Source: JBBQXY01 sp051004815 (GTDB taxonomy: Bacteria; Chloroflexota; Ktedonobacteria; Ktedonobacterales; Ktedonobacteraceae). From it: 13,372 nucleotides of DNA. The stretch is taken from NCBI GenBank assembly GCA_051004815.1, contig JBPCJY010000077.1, positions 1-13,372 of the forward strand, written 5' to 3'. Below are positions 1 to 6,578 of the stretch, piece by piece. Position numbers and translations under genes: made by a program. Under the pieces are notes generated by a model. That model had not been told where the DNA came from, did not search any database, and saw nothing but the letters and a program-made list of their open reading frames with translations. Each line of letters opens with the position of its first letter. Position 1 is the first letter of the stretch.

Positions 1-13
1 GTTGATAGTCCCG

Positions 14-81
14 CACCCAGGGTACCCGCAAGGGGTTACCTGTCCCCCAGACAGGGTCCCCCTTGCGGGTACCCTGGGGTG
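14..81. repeat. Long imperfect hairpin repeat, GGTACCCGC family (copy 1)
   Basis: The arms at 14-35 and 59-81 are inverted copies that match along their length apart from one missing base. Both contain the AGGGTACCCGCAAGGGG block. An inner stem (ACCTGTC near 38-44 with GACAGG near 49-55) extends the hairpin, so the whole stretch folds as one long stem. No T-run follows on either strand, so it is not a convincing intrinsic terminator, although it lies just downstream of the minus-strand gene that ends at 144. A shorter relative sits at 3359-3393 inside the methionine operon, which marks this as a dispersed intergenic repeat family. The beginning of the window may cut off part of the surroundings. 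Confidence 0.75.
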
Positions 82-143
82 GCAGGGCGTGGCTTCCGTG
101 AGATAGATTGAGCACAAACTCACTACCATCCAATCACTACCTT

Positions 144-605
144 TTAATGCTGTTCAGCAGGCTGATAGCTCCCCGGTTCTGTACGGAAGCTGATGGCGAG
201 GCGGTTCCAGCTATTGATCGCGACAATAGCCATCGTCAAGTTCACAAGCTCCTCCTCGTTGAAATGTTGACGTGCTTGCTCGTAAATCTCGTCCGGAGCA
301 TGGCTATTCGCGATCAGCGTCACGGCCTCCGTCCAGGCCAGGGCCGCACGCTCCCGCTCTGTATAGAAAGATGTTTCGCGCCAGGCGGCAAGGCTATAGA
401 GACGTTGTTCGCTTTCACCTCTGGCACGCGCATCCTTCCAGTGCATATCGAGACAGTAGGCACAGCCATTGATCTGGGAGGCACGAAGCTTCACCAGTTC
501 GAGCAGAGACTTCTCAAGCCCACTCTCGCGTACATATTTTTCTAGTCCGGCCATGGCGCGATAGGCACCAGAGGCAACCTTAGCATACTTCATTCGTTCT
601 GCCAT
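144..605 (-). CDS. AhpD / carboxymuconolactone decarboxylase-family protein
   Basis: The 153-residue alpha-helical protein belongs to the AhpD-like/CMD superfamily. The signature is E36-x11-C48-x2-C51-x3-H55, the same spacing as the proton-relay and redox cysteine motif of AhpD alkylhydroperoxidases, within the segment KLRASQINGCAYCLDMHW. Such proteins are cytoplasmic thiol peroxidases or peroxiredoxin partners, and many have no assigned substrate. Length is normal for the single-domain family. The start at 605 is supported by a GGAG ribosome site nine bases upstream. The gene lies 113 bp beyond the end of asd on the same strand and has its own promoter candidate, so it is probably not part of the methionine operon. 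No AhpC or other partner is adjacent. Family assignment is firm; a specific antioxidant role is inference. Confidence 0.85.
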   Translation of the reverse strand: MAERMKYAKVASGAYRAMAGLEKYVRESGLEKSLLELVKLRASQINGCAYCLDMHWKDARARGESEQRLYSLAAWRETSFYTERERAALAWTEAVTLIANSHAPDEIYEQARQHFNEEELVNLTMAIVAINSWNRLAISFRTEPGSYQPAEQH

Positions 606-664
606 CTTATTTTTCTCCTTTGCGTTCTCTTTTCATGCAAATCGCATTTCAATGATCTGTATAA

Positions 665-693
665 AGCGTAGCATCAGAGTACTTGGATGACAA
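665..693 (-). promoter_or_regulatory. Candidate sigma-70 promoter for the AhpD-like gene
   Basis: On the minus strand a TTGTCA -35 box (688-693) and a TACGCT -10 box (665-670) are separated by 17 bases, about 60 bp upstream of the AhpD-like start. The -10 keeps only the key T, A and final T. It lies in the 113-bp gap after asd, where no clear rho-independent terminator is visible, so read-through from the operon cannot be excluded. Confidence 0.4.
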
Positions 694-718
694 GAGTCAA
701 TCAAACCCAAAAATCTGC

Positions 719-1786
719 TTAAATTAACCCTTTGCTGACACACAGCTCAGCATTCAAAATTGACCCTCCTGCCGCACCACGAATGGTATTGTGACCCAGC
801 AAGGCAAATTTGTAGCTGAAAAGCGGACAAGGCCGCAACCGACCAATAGTCACCGTCATACCTTTTCCCGCGTCTCGATCGCGCAAGGTCTGCGGTCGAT
901 CCGGTTCACTGCGGTAGAGCAAGGCGCGTTCTGGTGCGCTGGGCAGTCGCAGTTGCTGTGGCTCCGGCACATAGCTCTCCCAGGCCGCGATAATCTCTTC
1001 CGCCGTCGCATCGCGTTCCAACTCTACACTGGCACACTCTAAATGTCCCTCCCGTGTGGCAACTCGGTTGCAATGCGCACTGACCACCACAGGAGCATCC
1101 GTAAAGCCCTTCCCTTCTTGCCAACTACCCAGCATCTTCAACGTCTCAGCCTCCAGTTTGGGTTCCTCCCCAGGGATATAGGGAATAGCATTATCCAGGA
1201 TATCGTAAGATGGAAGCCCCGGATAGCCCGCACCGGAGATAGCTTGTAGCGTCGTAACAAACACTTTGCGCAAACCAAAGGCTTCCTGCAATGGCTTGAG
1301 AGCCATCACCAACGGTGTAGCCGAACAATTGGCGTTGGTGACAATACAACCCGACCAATTGCGTAGCTTACGCTGCCCCACAATAGCAACAGCATGGTCG
1401 GCATTCACCTCCGGCACAATCAGCGGCACATCAGCAGCCATCCGATAATTCTTCGCGTTGCTGAACACCGCTATACCCGCCTGAGCACACGCGGCCTCGA
1501 TATCACCGGCGATCTCGCCCGGCAATGCCGAGAAAGCAATCTTCGCACCTGCCAGTGCCTCCGCCCTGCACTCCACAATGGGTAGTCGCGCCACCGCGGC
1601 AGGCATTTCGCTTCCAGGGAGTCGCCAACGCGTCGTCTCAGCATACGGACGCCCATTATGCTTAGCTGAAGCCGCCACAGCCACCAGTTCAAACCACGGA
1701 TGTCCCTGCAACAGCTCGATGAAACGCTGACCAACCATGCCCGTCGCGCCCAATACGGCCACCGGAATACGTTGTTGTAACGACAT
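719..1786 (-). CDS. asd: Aspartate-semialdehyde dehydrogenase
   Basis: This cytoplasmic enzyme reduces aspartyl phosphate with NADPH to aspartate semialdehyde, the branch point to lysine, threonine and methionine. The 355-residue protein has the N-terminal dinucleotide-binding loop GATGMVGQ (13-20), the catalytic cysteine C154 in TNANCSATP, and the active-site histidine H248 in REGHLE. The TNANCSAT form and the overall length fit the archaeal/fungal-type branch rather than the classical proteobacterial one. A strong AGGAGG ribosome site lies six bases before the ATG. It is the last gene of the methionine operon, starting 33 bp after the aspartokinase stop, so the two are almost certainly co-transcribed and catalyse consecutive steps. 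No intrinsic terminator is obvious downstream. Confidence 0.95.
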   Translation of the reverse strand: MSLQQRIPVAVLGATGMVGQRFIELLQGHPWFELVAVAASAKHNGRPYAETTRWRLPGSEMPAAVARLPIVECRAEALAGAKIAFSALPGEIAGDIEAACAQAGIAVFSNAKNYRMAADVPLIVPEVNADHAVAIVGQRKLRNWSGCIVTNANCSATPLVMALKPLQEAFGLRKVFVTTLQAISGAGYPGLPSYDILDNAIPYIPGEEPKLEAETLKMLGSWQEGKGFTDAPVVVSAHCNRVATREGHLECASVELERDATAEEIIAAWESYVPEPQQLRLPSAPERALLYRSEPDRPQTLRDRDAGKGMTVTIGRLRPCPLFSYKFALLGHNTIRGAAGGSILNAELCVSKGLI

Positions 1787-1819
1787 AATTTTCCTCCTGC
1801 ACCGGGCATCTATTACAAT

Positions 1820-3295
1820 TTACAACACACTGCGTTTCTTTTCCTGGGCAGCATGCCGCACCAGGGGAATGACCGGTGCGATCAAATCTCGATGCAACCC
1901 CCGCAACGCCCGTTCGCTATCCGCGTCCTTGACAATCAGCGAAATGCCCAGTTCCGACGCTCCTTGCGCAATGACAGGAATGCGCTCACGCACCAGGGCC
2001 GCGATGGCACGGGCAGGACTCATCGGGTCAGCCGTAAATCCTGTGCCAATACAGGCACAGGCCGCCAGCCCGCTCCTACTGCGCACACGCCAATCGCCCA
2101 TATCATGTTGCAGTACCGTCACAATAGCTTCAGCCGCCTGCTCCTCCACCACAAAGGACAAATGGTGTCCAGAAGACGAACAAATGACTATCGGAGCCGC
2201 CCCCGCTCGAGCCGCCAGCACAAAGACGTGACCAGCATTCTCCGGCACCCCAAACAGGTTGGTACTCTCCACTGTAATCAATGCCAGGTGACGACGCACC
2301 GTAATAGCCGCCGCTCCACTCGGCTGTCTGCCTTCGGGACCAACCACCGTGCCACGAATTTGCGGTCGAAAAGTGTTGCGCACACGCACCGGTATATTGC
2401 GATACGCGATAGGAATCAGCGTGCGTGGATGCAGCACTTTCGCCCCAAACCAGGAGAGTCGCGCCGCCTCGGCATAGGACAACTTCGCCAGCAAACGCGT
2501 ATTCATCACCAGGCGCGGGTCAGCCGTCAAGACTCCATCCACGTCGGTATAAATGGTCACTTCCACACAATCCAGGGCCGCACCAATCACACTGGCCGAA
2601 TAATCCGACCCGTTGCGACCCAACGTGGTCACAACATTAGTCAGTGTGCGCCCGATAAAACCTGCCACCACAGGAACTTTATTCTGCTCAATCAAAGGAA
2701 AGAGCAATGCCTGCGCATTGGCACGCGTCTCGCCCTGTAATGGTTCCGCGCCAATCACCACACCCGCCGTGTGGACATTCTCCGTCTCTGGCTGCGCAGT
2801 GATAATAATCTCCTCACGCACAGGTACAGCCTCAATGCCAATCTCTGTGATGGCCGCCGCTACCAGCAAAACCGCTAAACGCTCTCCCCACGCGCCAACA
2901 GCGGCAGTGCGCAACTGTACATCCGCATAGCTGCCCTCTTGCATGCCAGTCAATGCGGCAATATCGCCTTCCAGCGCAGTGAACGCCGTTTCTAACTGTT
3001 GATACAACATTGCGCGTGCCGACAAGCTACGCACAACCTTCTCCACCGCTTCGTTATGCTTCTGCTTAAGCGCGGCGAATTCGCGCTGACAAACTTCTTC
3101 CTCACCCGCGTAACTTTGCGCGGCCATACGCAACAGCTGGTCAGTCACCTTCGCCATCGCCGAGACCACCACCACAGGAAAAGCCTCTTCCGCCTCCTTG
3201 AACGTATCCACAACAATATGCGCAACCCGCCGGATACGCTCACCATTGCCCACAGAAGTACCACCAAATTTTAAAACCTGTACATGAGATTTCAT
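1820..3295 (-). CDS. lysC: Aspartokinase (monofunctional, with C-terminal ACT domains)
   Basis: It phosphorylates aspartate with ATP, the first step of the aspartate family. With the ATG at 3295 the protein has 491 residues: amino-acid kinase domain about 1-310 with KFGGTSVGNG (9-18), TTLGRNGSDYSA (223-234) and FGAKVLHPRT (283-292), then two ACT-type regulatory regions about 335-400 and 410-475. The ACT part, with STNLFG near 344, resembles ThrA-type kinases, but there is no fused homoserine dehydrogenase. A TTG at 3313 could add six residues, but it lacks a ribosome site, whereas GGTGAT precedes the ATG by about seven bases and the kinase motif normally begins just after the start. It lies 136 bp after metY, the widest gap in the operon, which holds a palindromic repeat, and 33 bp before asd. 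Which amino acid inhibits it cannot be read from sequence. The symbol follows the family and could equally be thrA-like. Confidence 0.93.
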   Translation of the reverse strand: MKSHVQVLKFGGTSVGNGERIRRVAHIVVDTFKEAEEAFPVVVVSAMAKVTDQLLRMAAQSYAGEEEVCQREFAALKQKHNEAVEKVVRSLSARAMLYQQLETAFTALEGDIAALTGMQEGSYADVQLRTAAVGAWGERLAVLLVAAAITEIGIEAVPVREEIIITAQPETENVHTAGVVIGAEPLQGETRANAQALLFPLIEQNKVPVVAGFIGRTLTNVVTTLGRNGSDYSASVIGAALDCVEVTIYTDVDGVLTADPRLVMNTRLLAKLSYAEAARLSWFGAKVLHPRTLIPIAYRNIPVRVRNTFRPQIRGTVVGPEGRQPSGAAAITVRRHLALITVESTNLFGVPENAGHVFVLAARAGAAPIVICSSSGHHLSFVVEEQAAEAIVTVLQHDMGDWRVRSRSGLAACACIGTGFTADPMSPARAIAALVRERIPVIAQGASELGISLIVKDADSERALRGLHRDLIAPVIPLVRHAAQEKKRSVL

Positions 3296-3358
3296 AATAA
3301 CATCACCAAACAATCCAACTTAAATGTCTACAAGGTTATCATCGACAGACCACCCTAC

Positions 3359-3393
3359 CACCCCAAGGTACCCGCGAGGGGCACCCTGGGGTG
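3359..3393. repeat. Short hairpin repeat, GGTACCCGC family (copy 2), between metY and lysC
   Basis: The hairpin has arms CACCCCA/TGGGGTG, then GGT/ACC and CCC/GGG with small bulges. Its left arm matches the repeat at 14-35 and its right arm matches 72-81, as if the centre of the longer copy had been lost. It lies in the only sizeable gap inside the methionine operon. No T-run follows on the minus strand. It could stabilise the metX-metY message end or reduce downstream expression, but that is inference. Confidence 0.65.
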
Positions 3394-3431
3394 GGCGATG
3401 GCCGAGTCGACCTAACCTGCCGCCTACATAC

Positions 3432-4754
3432 CTATACGCTCGCCGTTTCACCAGCCTCGATCACAGCAGCCTTCAACGCTTGATCCAGGTCATCAATCAG
3501 GTCATCGACCGTCTCCAGACCAACGGACAAGCGAATGAAATCGGGCGTTACCCCTGTCTCAAACTGCTCCTCTTCCGTCAACTGCGAGTGCGTCGTGCTG
3601 GCCGGATGGATAATTAGCGACTTGGCATCACCCACATTCGCCAGATGCGAGAACAACTCGACGTGACGTATCAATTGCTTACCTGCCTCAAGCCCACCCT
3701 TGATGCCGAAACCAAGAATAGCTCCAAAGCCATTGGTATGATACTTCGCCGCCAACTCGTGCTGTGGATGGCTCGCAAGGCCAGGATAGCTCACCCAACT
3801 TACCGACTCGTGTCCCTCCAAGAACTCAGCAATCCGTTGGGCATTTTTGCTATGCCGCTCCATGCGTAGTGGCAACGTCTCCAATCCTTGCAGGAAGAGC
3901 CAGGAGTTGAAAGGCGTCGTAGCCGGGCCAAGGTCACGCAACAACTGCACACGCGCCTTGATGATATAAGCAATGGGGCCAAGTGCCTCGACGTAGCGTA
4001 GACCATGATACGAAGGATCAGGCTCCACAAAACCTGGGAACTTCCCATTCGTCCAGTCAAACTTGCCACCATCCACGATCACGCCGCCGATAGAGGTGCC
4101 ATGCCCACCAATAAACTTGGTCGCGGAATGAACGACGATGTCAGCACCATGCTTGAGCGGCTGTAGCAAGTATGGCGTCGGGAAGGTGTTGTCTACAATG
4201 AGCGGCAATCCGTTTTCATGGGCGATATCCGCGACCGCACGAATATCCAGCGTATCTAGCCGTGGGTTCCCAACCGTTTCCGCGTAGACGGCCTTGGTGC
4301 GATCATTGATGGCCGCACGGAAATTTTCGGGGTCGCGGCTATCGACAAAGCGCACTGTGATACCCATCTTCGGCAACGTATAGTGGAAAAGGTTATATGT
4401 CCCACCATACAGACTCGAGGAAGACACAATTTCATCACCTGCCTGGGCCAAATTCAAAATTGCCAGCGTCTCCGCTGCCTGTCCTGACGCTGTCGCCAAC
4501 GCACCAACTCCGCCTTCAAGGGCCGCGATGCGCCGCTCAAACGCGTCCTGCGTCGGGTTCATTATACGGGTGTATATATTCCCGAACTGCTTCAGCCCAA
4601 ACAGGTTCGCGGCATGTTCTGGGCTGTCGAAGACAAATGACGATGTTTGATAGATCGGCACGGCTCGCGCACCGGTCGCGCTATCCGCCGTCTCCTGCCC
4701 CGCGTGCAGCGATAACGTTTCAAAACCATAACTGCGATTACTATTGAGTGCCAT
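3432..4754 (-). CDS. metY: O-acetylhomoserine sulfhydrylase (O-acetylhomoserine aminocarboxypropyltransferase)
   Basis: This PLP enzyme of the Cys/Met-metabolism family joins O-acetylhomoserine and sulfide to give homocysteine in the cytoplasm. The 440-residue length is usual for MetY and longer than most cystathionine gamma-synthases. The PLP lysine is K213 in HSATKFIGGHGTSIGG, with cofactor residue D188 in VDNTFPTPY and the substrate-binding region TASGQAAE near 88-95. The C-terminal HPASTTHSQL (383-392) and FIRLSVGLE (407-415) are typical of the family. A GGGGAG ribosome site lies about nine bases before the ATG, and a 7-bp hairpin lies just upstream of it. It follows metX by 64 bp, and MetX makes its substrate, so direct sulfhydrylation is the likely route. 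Cystathionine gamma-synthase activity is the main alternative but fits the length and motifs less well. Confidence 0.93.
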   Translation of the reverse strand: MALNSNRSYGFETLSLHAGQETADSATGARAVPIYQTSSFVFDSPEHAANLFGLKQFGNIYTRIMNPTQDAFERRIAALEGGVGALATASGQAAETLAILNLAQAGDEIVSSSSLYGGTYNLFHYTLPKMGITVRFVDSRDPENFRAAINDRTKAVYAETVGNPRLDTLDIRAVADIAHENGLPLIVDNTFPTPYLLQPLKHGADIVVHSATKFIGGHGTSIGGVIVDGGKFDWTNGKFPGFVEPDPSYHGLRYVEALGPIAYIIKARVQLLRDLGPATTPFNSWLFLQGLETLPLRMERHSKNAQRIAEFLEGHESVSWVSYPGLASHPQHELAAKYHTNGFGAILGFGIKGGLEAGKQLIRHVELFSHLANVGDAKSLIIHPASTTHSQLTEEEQFETGVTPDFIRLSVGLETVDDLIDDLDQALKAAVIEAGETASV

Positions 4755-4769
4755 GTGTGTAACTCCCCT

Positions 4770-4790
4770 GGAGACGTTATCAGCGTCCCC
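4770..4790 (-). other. Small hairpin just upstream of the metY ribosome site
   Basis: Arms 4770-4776 and 4784-4790 pair over 7 bp (one G-U) with a 7-base loop, immediately 5' of the metY GGGGAG site at 4763-4768. It could set metY translation or message processing relative to metX. There is no T-run. A hairpin of this size can occur by chance. Confidence 0.3.
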
Positions 4791-4818
4791 TACTAACTAT
4801 TGCTGGCAAGCGCGTCCA

Positions 4819-5991
4819 TTACGCCTGCATCAAACGCAGTGCATCGGTCATCATAGCCCATTCCTTGAGGAACGCATCATGACCATGTGGCGAATCGAGT
4901 TCAACATAGGTTGCATTGCCGCCAAGCGCACGCACCTGGTCGGCCAGCCAACGCACACGAGCCGCCGGAAAGAGAAAATCCGAACGAATACCAATAAACA
5001 GGCATTTGCTCCGCAAGCGACGTAGTGCCGCCTCAAGCGAAGGATAGCCTTCACTGACATCAAACAAATCCATCGCACGGCTGATATAGAGATAGCTATT
5101 GGCATCGAAACGCTGCACCAGGCTCTCGCCTTGATAGTACAGATAGCTCTCCACATCAAAACGACCACCCAGATCAGCCGACCGACTGGGCGAAGGGATG
5201 CTCTTCAAGCGGGCAGGATGGCGTGCAAAGCGCATCTCCATCGATTCCTCACTTTGATACGTAACCATCGCCAGCATACGTGCTATCGCCAGACCACCAT
5301 CCGGTCCCTCACCAGGCGCATAATTTCCCTCCTGCCAACGCGGATCAATCATGATAGCCTGCCGCCCAATCTCGCTAAATGCTACAGCCTGCGCGGTAAG
5401 GCTTGCCGTCGCTGCCACGACAACAACATTGCGCACCAGTTCTGGATAGGACACCGCCCATTCCAATGCCTGCTGCCCACCAATAGAGCCACCAGCCACC
5501 ATGAGTTGTCGCACGCCCAGGTACTCAACCAACCGCTGCTGTGCCCGCACCATGTCACGAATGGTAATAACAGGAAAACGCATCCCGTAAGAGCGTCCCG
5601 TCTCAGGGTCAAGTGCTGCCGGTCCGGTGCTTCCATAACACCCACCAAGCACATTCGAGCAGATGACAAAGTAGCGCGTCGTATCAAAAGGCCGTCCAGG
5701 GCCAATCAACGGATTCCACCACGCCGCCTTTGGATCATCAGGGTGTTCAGCATCGTGCGCGTGCGCATTACCCGTCAACGCGTGCGTAATCAGAATGGCA
5801 TTCGTTCCCTCAGCATTGAGGGTTCCCCACGTCTCATATGCCAGCGTGACCGGACCAAGCTGCCCACCATACTGCAATGGCAATGAAGCAAAGGTAAAAC
5901 TATTGCCAGCAGACCAACTCTCGCGTGCCGCCACATTCGTGGCTGTCACCTGCACGCGCCCTGTAGTTGTATCCTGCATATGTGCCACCAT
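4819..5991 (-). CDS. metX: Homoserine O-acetyltransferase
   Basis: This alpha/beta-hydrolase-fold enzyme transfers an acetyl group from acetyl-CoA to homoserine, committing it to methionine. The 390-residue protein carries the family blocks LAYETWGTLN (50-59), THALTGNAHA (69-78) and GGCYGSTGP (116-124). The triad is nucleophile S169 in AGGSIGGQQALEWA, D338 in IRSDFLFP, and H371 in SPHGHDAFL. A strong GGAGG ribosome site five bases before the ATG at 5991 fixes the start; an internal ATG five codons later has none. It is the first gene of the operon and sits directly behind the T-box terminator, so it receives the tandem SAM/tRNA-Met control. Some MetX relatives use succinyl-CoA or serine; the adjacent metY supports acetylation of homoserine. 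Confidence 0.94.
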   Translation of the reverse strand: MVAHMQDTTTGRVQVTATNVAARESWSAGNSFTFASLPLQYGGQLGPVTLAYETWGTLNAEGTNAILITHALTGNAHAHDAEHPDDPKAAWWNPLIGPGRPFDTTRYFVICSNVLGGCYGSTGPAALDPETGRSYGMRFPVITIRDMVRAQQRLVEYLGVRQLMVAGGSIGGQQALEWAVSYPELVRNVVVVAATASLTAQAVAFSEIGRQAIMIDPRWQEGNYAPGEGPDGGLAIARMLAMVTYQSEESMEMRFARHPARLKSIPSPSRSADLGGRFDVESYLYYQGESLVQRFDANSYLYISRAMDLFDVSEGYPSLEAALRRLRSKCLFIGIRSDFLFPAARVRWLADQVRALGGNATYVELDSPHGHDAFLKEWAMMTDALRLMQA

Positions 5992-6018
5992 TGCACCCTC
6001 CTTTCCTGAAATTGGGAC

Positions 6019-6049
6019 AAAAAAACCCTCACCCTAGCAGGGGCGAGGG
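6019..6049 (-). terminator. Intrinsic terminator of the T-box leader
   Basis: On the minus strand a 9-bp stem (6041-6049 with 6026-6034, one G-U pair) and a 6-base loop are followed by seven U residues (6019-6025). The 5' arm begins with CCCU (6046-6049), the same bases that the T-box AGGG (6071-6074) needs for the antiterminator, so the two folds exclude each other. It lies 27 bases before the metX start. Confidence 0.92.
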
Positions 6050-6288
6050 GTAAACTGCTTCGCGGTACCACCCTGGTTTGTCGATACCTCGCGGCATCAA
6101 CCTTATGAGTGTTGTCTATAATAATATTCCAACACCCTGGCTCGTAACGGTGCCACCGGCTCAGCCTACTTCCCACGAGGGACTTCAGCTTGCAACTCGA
6201 AGGTCATCTTCAACGCGGGTGCGGCACTGACCTCTCATCATCGTCAATTCGCTGGAGCCGTCCGTAACGTTTACTCGTCCTCTTCATC
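6046..6288 (-). promoter_or_regulatory. T-box leader, methionine specifier (tRNA-Met sensor), upstream of metX
   Basis: The diagnostic T-box AGGGTGGTACCGCG is at 6061-6074 on the minus strand. Upstream is a recognisable Stem I: a GAAGAGGACGAGTAA block near its 5' side, an AGCGA/GAGAGG distal-loop region (about 6228-6252), and a specifier-loop segment GAAGATGACCTTCGAG. By position in the usual GAA-N-NNN-ACC pattern the specifier codon is ATG at 6205-6207, which is methionine. The AGTAGG and CCGTTA elements of the Stem III region also occur (about 6142-6170). The antiterminator bulge UGGU pairs with an ACCA 3' end, consistent with the A discriminator of tRNA-Met. Uncharged tRNA-Met should stabilise the antiterminator and allow metX transcription. 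It lies downstream of, and in series with, a SAM-I riboswitch. The specifier call is by pattern, not by a computed fold. Confidence 0.93.
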
Positions 6289-6332
6289 GTTGTTGTTTAC
6301 TTGACTGGTAAAGTACACTACGCGCAGCCAAT

Positions 6333-6358
6333 AAAAAAACCCCTGCGTCTCAGGGGTT
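6333..6358 (-). terminator. Intrinsic terminator of the SAM-I riboswitch
   Basis: On the minus strand CCCCTG (6351-6356) and CAGGGG (6340-6345) form a stem with a 5-base loop, followed by seven U residues (6333-6339); flanking A-U pairs extend it to 8 bp. The alternative antiterminator pairs AGGGG (6376-6380, the 3' side of aptamer helix P1) with CCCCU (6352-6356), and AGCA (6369-6372) with UGCU (6361-6364). SAM binding holds P1 closed, frees the terminator and stops transcription, so this is an OFF switch. Confidence 0.92.
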
Positions 6359-6376
6359 ACAGCACATTTGCTATTC

Positions 6377-6483
6377 CCCTCATCTTGCGGATTCCTCCGC
6401 CGGAATTGGCACCCTTCCTGCGACGTTGCAGGGGGGTTGCCGGGCTTCATCGGGCCGTTACCCTCCACCTCTCTGGATGAGAG
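6377..6483 (-). promoter_or_regulatory. SAM-I (S-box) riboswitch aptamer
   Basis: The minus strand carries the conserved S-box series in order: CCAGAGAGGTGGAGGG, GGCCCGATGAAGCCCGGCAACC, GGTGCCAATTCC and AAGATGAG. Helix P1 is CTCTCATC (6476-6483) with GATGAGGG (6377-6384), 8 bp including one wobble. An internal hairpin CCTGC/GCAGG fits the variable arm after GCAACC. The aptamer senses S-adenosylmethionine and controls the terminator 20 bases downstream, through strand exchange with the 3' side of P1. It sits about 45 bases after the predicted transcription start and ahead of the Met T-box in the same leader. Confidence 0.97.
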
Positions 6484-6534
6484 CAGTTATCACTGCGCAT
6501 ATTCTGTTGTTTGCGTGCTTCTTATTTGTTAGTA

Positions 6535-6564
6535 AGTATACCGAAGAAATTGCTGGCTTGTCAA
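6535..6564 (-). promoter_or_regulatory. Promoter of the methionine operon
   Basis: On the minus strand a consensus TTGACA -35 (6559-6564) and a TATACT -10 (6535-6540) are separated by 18 bases. Transcription would start near 6527 and run into the SAM-I aptamer at 6483, giving a leader of about 540 bases before metX. No comparable promoter is visible between the two switches, so both act on one transcript. The -35 box lies 15 bases from the end of the MITE-like element. Confidence 0.85.
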
Positions 6565-6578
6565 GGACTTATTTGTGC

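Noticed and set aside
1853..2740. 295-codon plus-strand open frame opposite the aspartokinase gene
   Set aside because: It is rich in Arg, His and Gln without recognisable motifs and is wholly antisense to a certain gene with conserved catalytic motifs; a typical antisense shadow at this G+C.
3296..3431. Possible lysine riboswitch or separate regulated promoter ahead of lysC
   Set aside because: The gap is only 136 bases, carries a repeat hairpin, and shows none of the conserved lysine-riboswitch blocks or a good -35/-10 pair.
5131..5886. 251-codon plus-strand open frame opposite metX
   Set aside because: Composition is shadow-like (Arg, His, Thr, Ile), there are no motifs, and the opposite strand has the full MetX catalytic triad.
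6290..6335. Separate promoter for the T-box leader between the two switches
   Set aside because: TTGGCT has no acceptable -10 at 16-19 bases; the stretch is better read as a linker after the SAM terminator.
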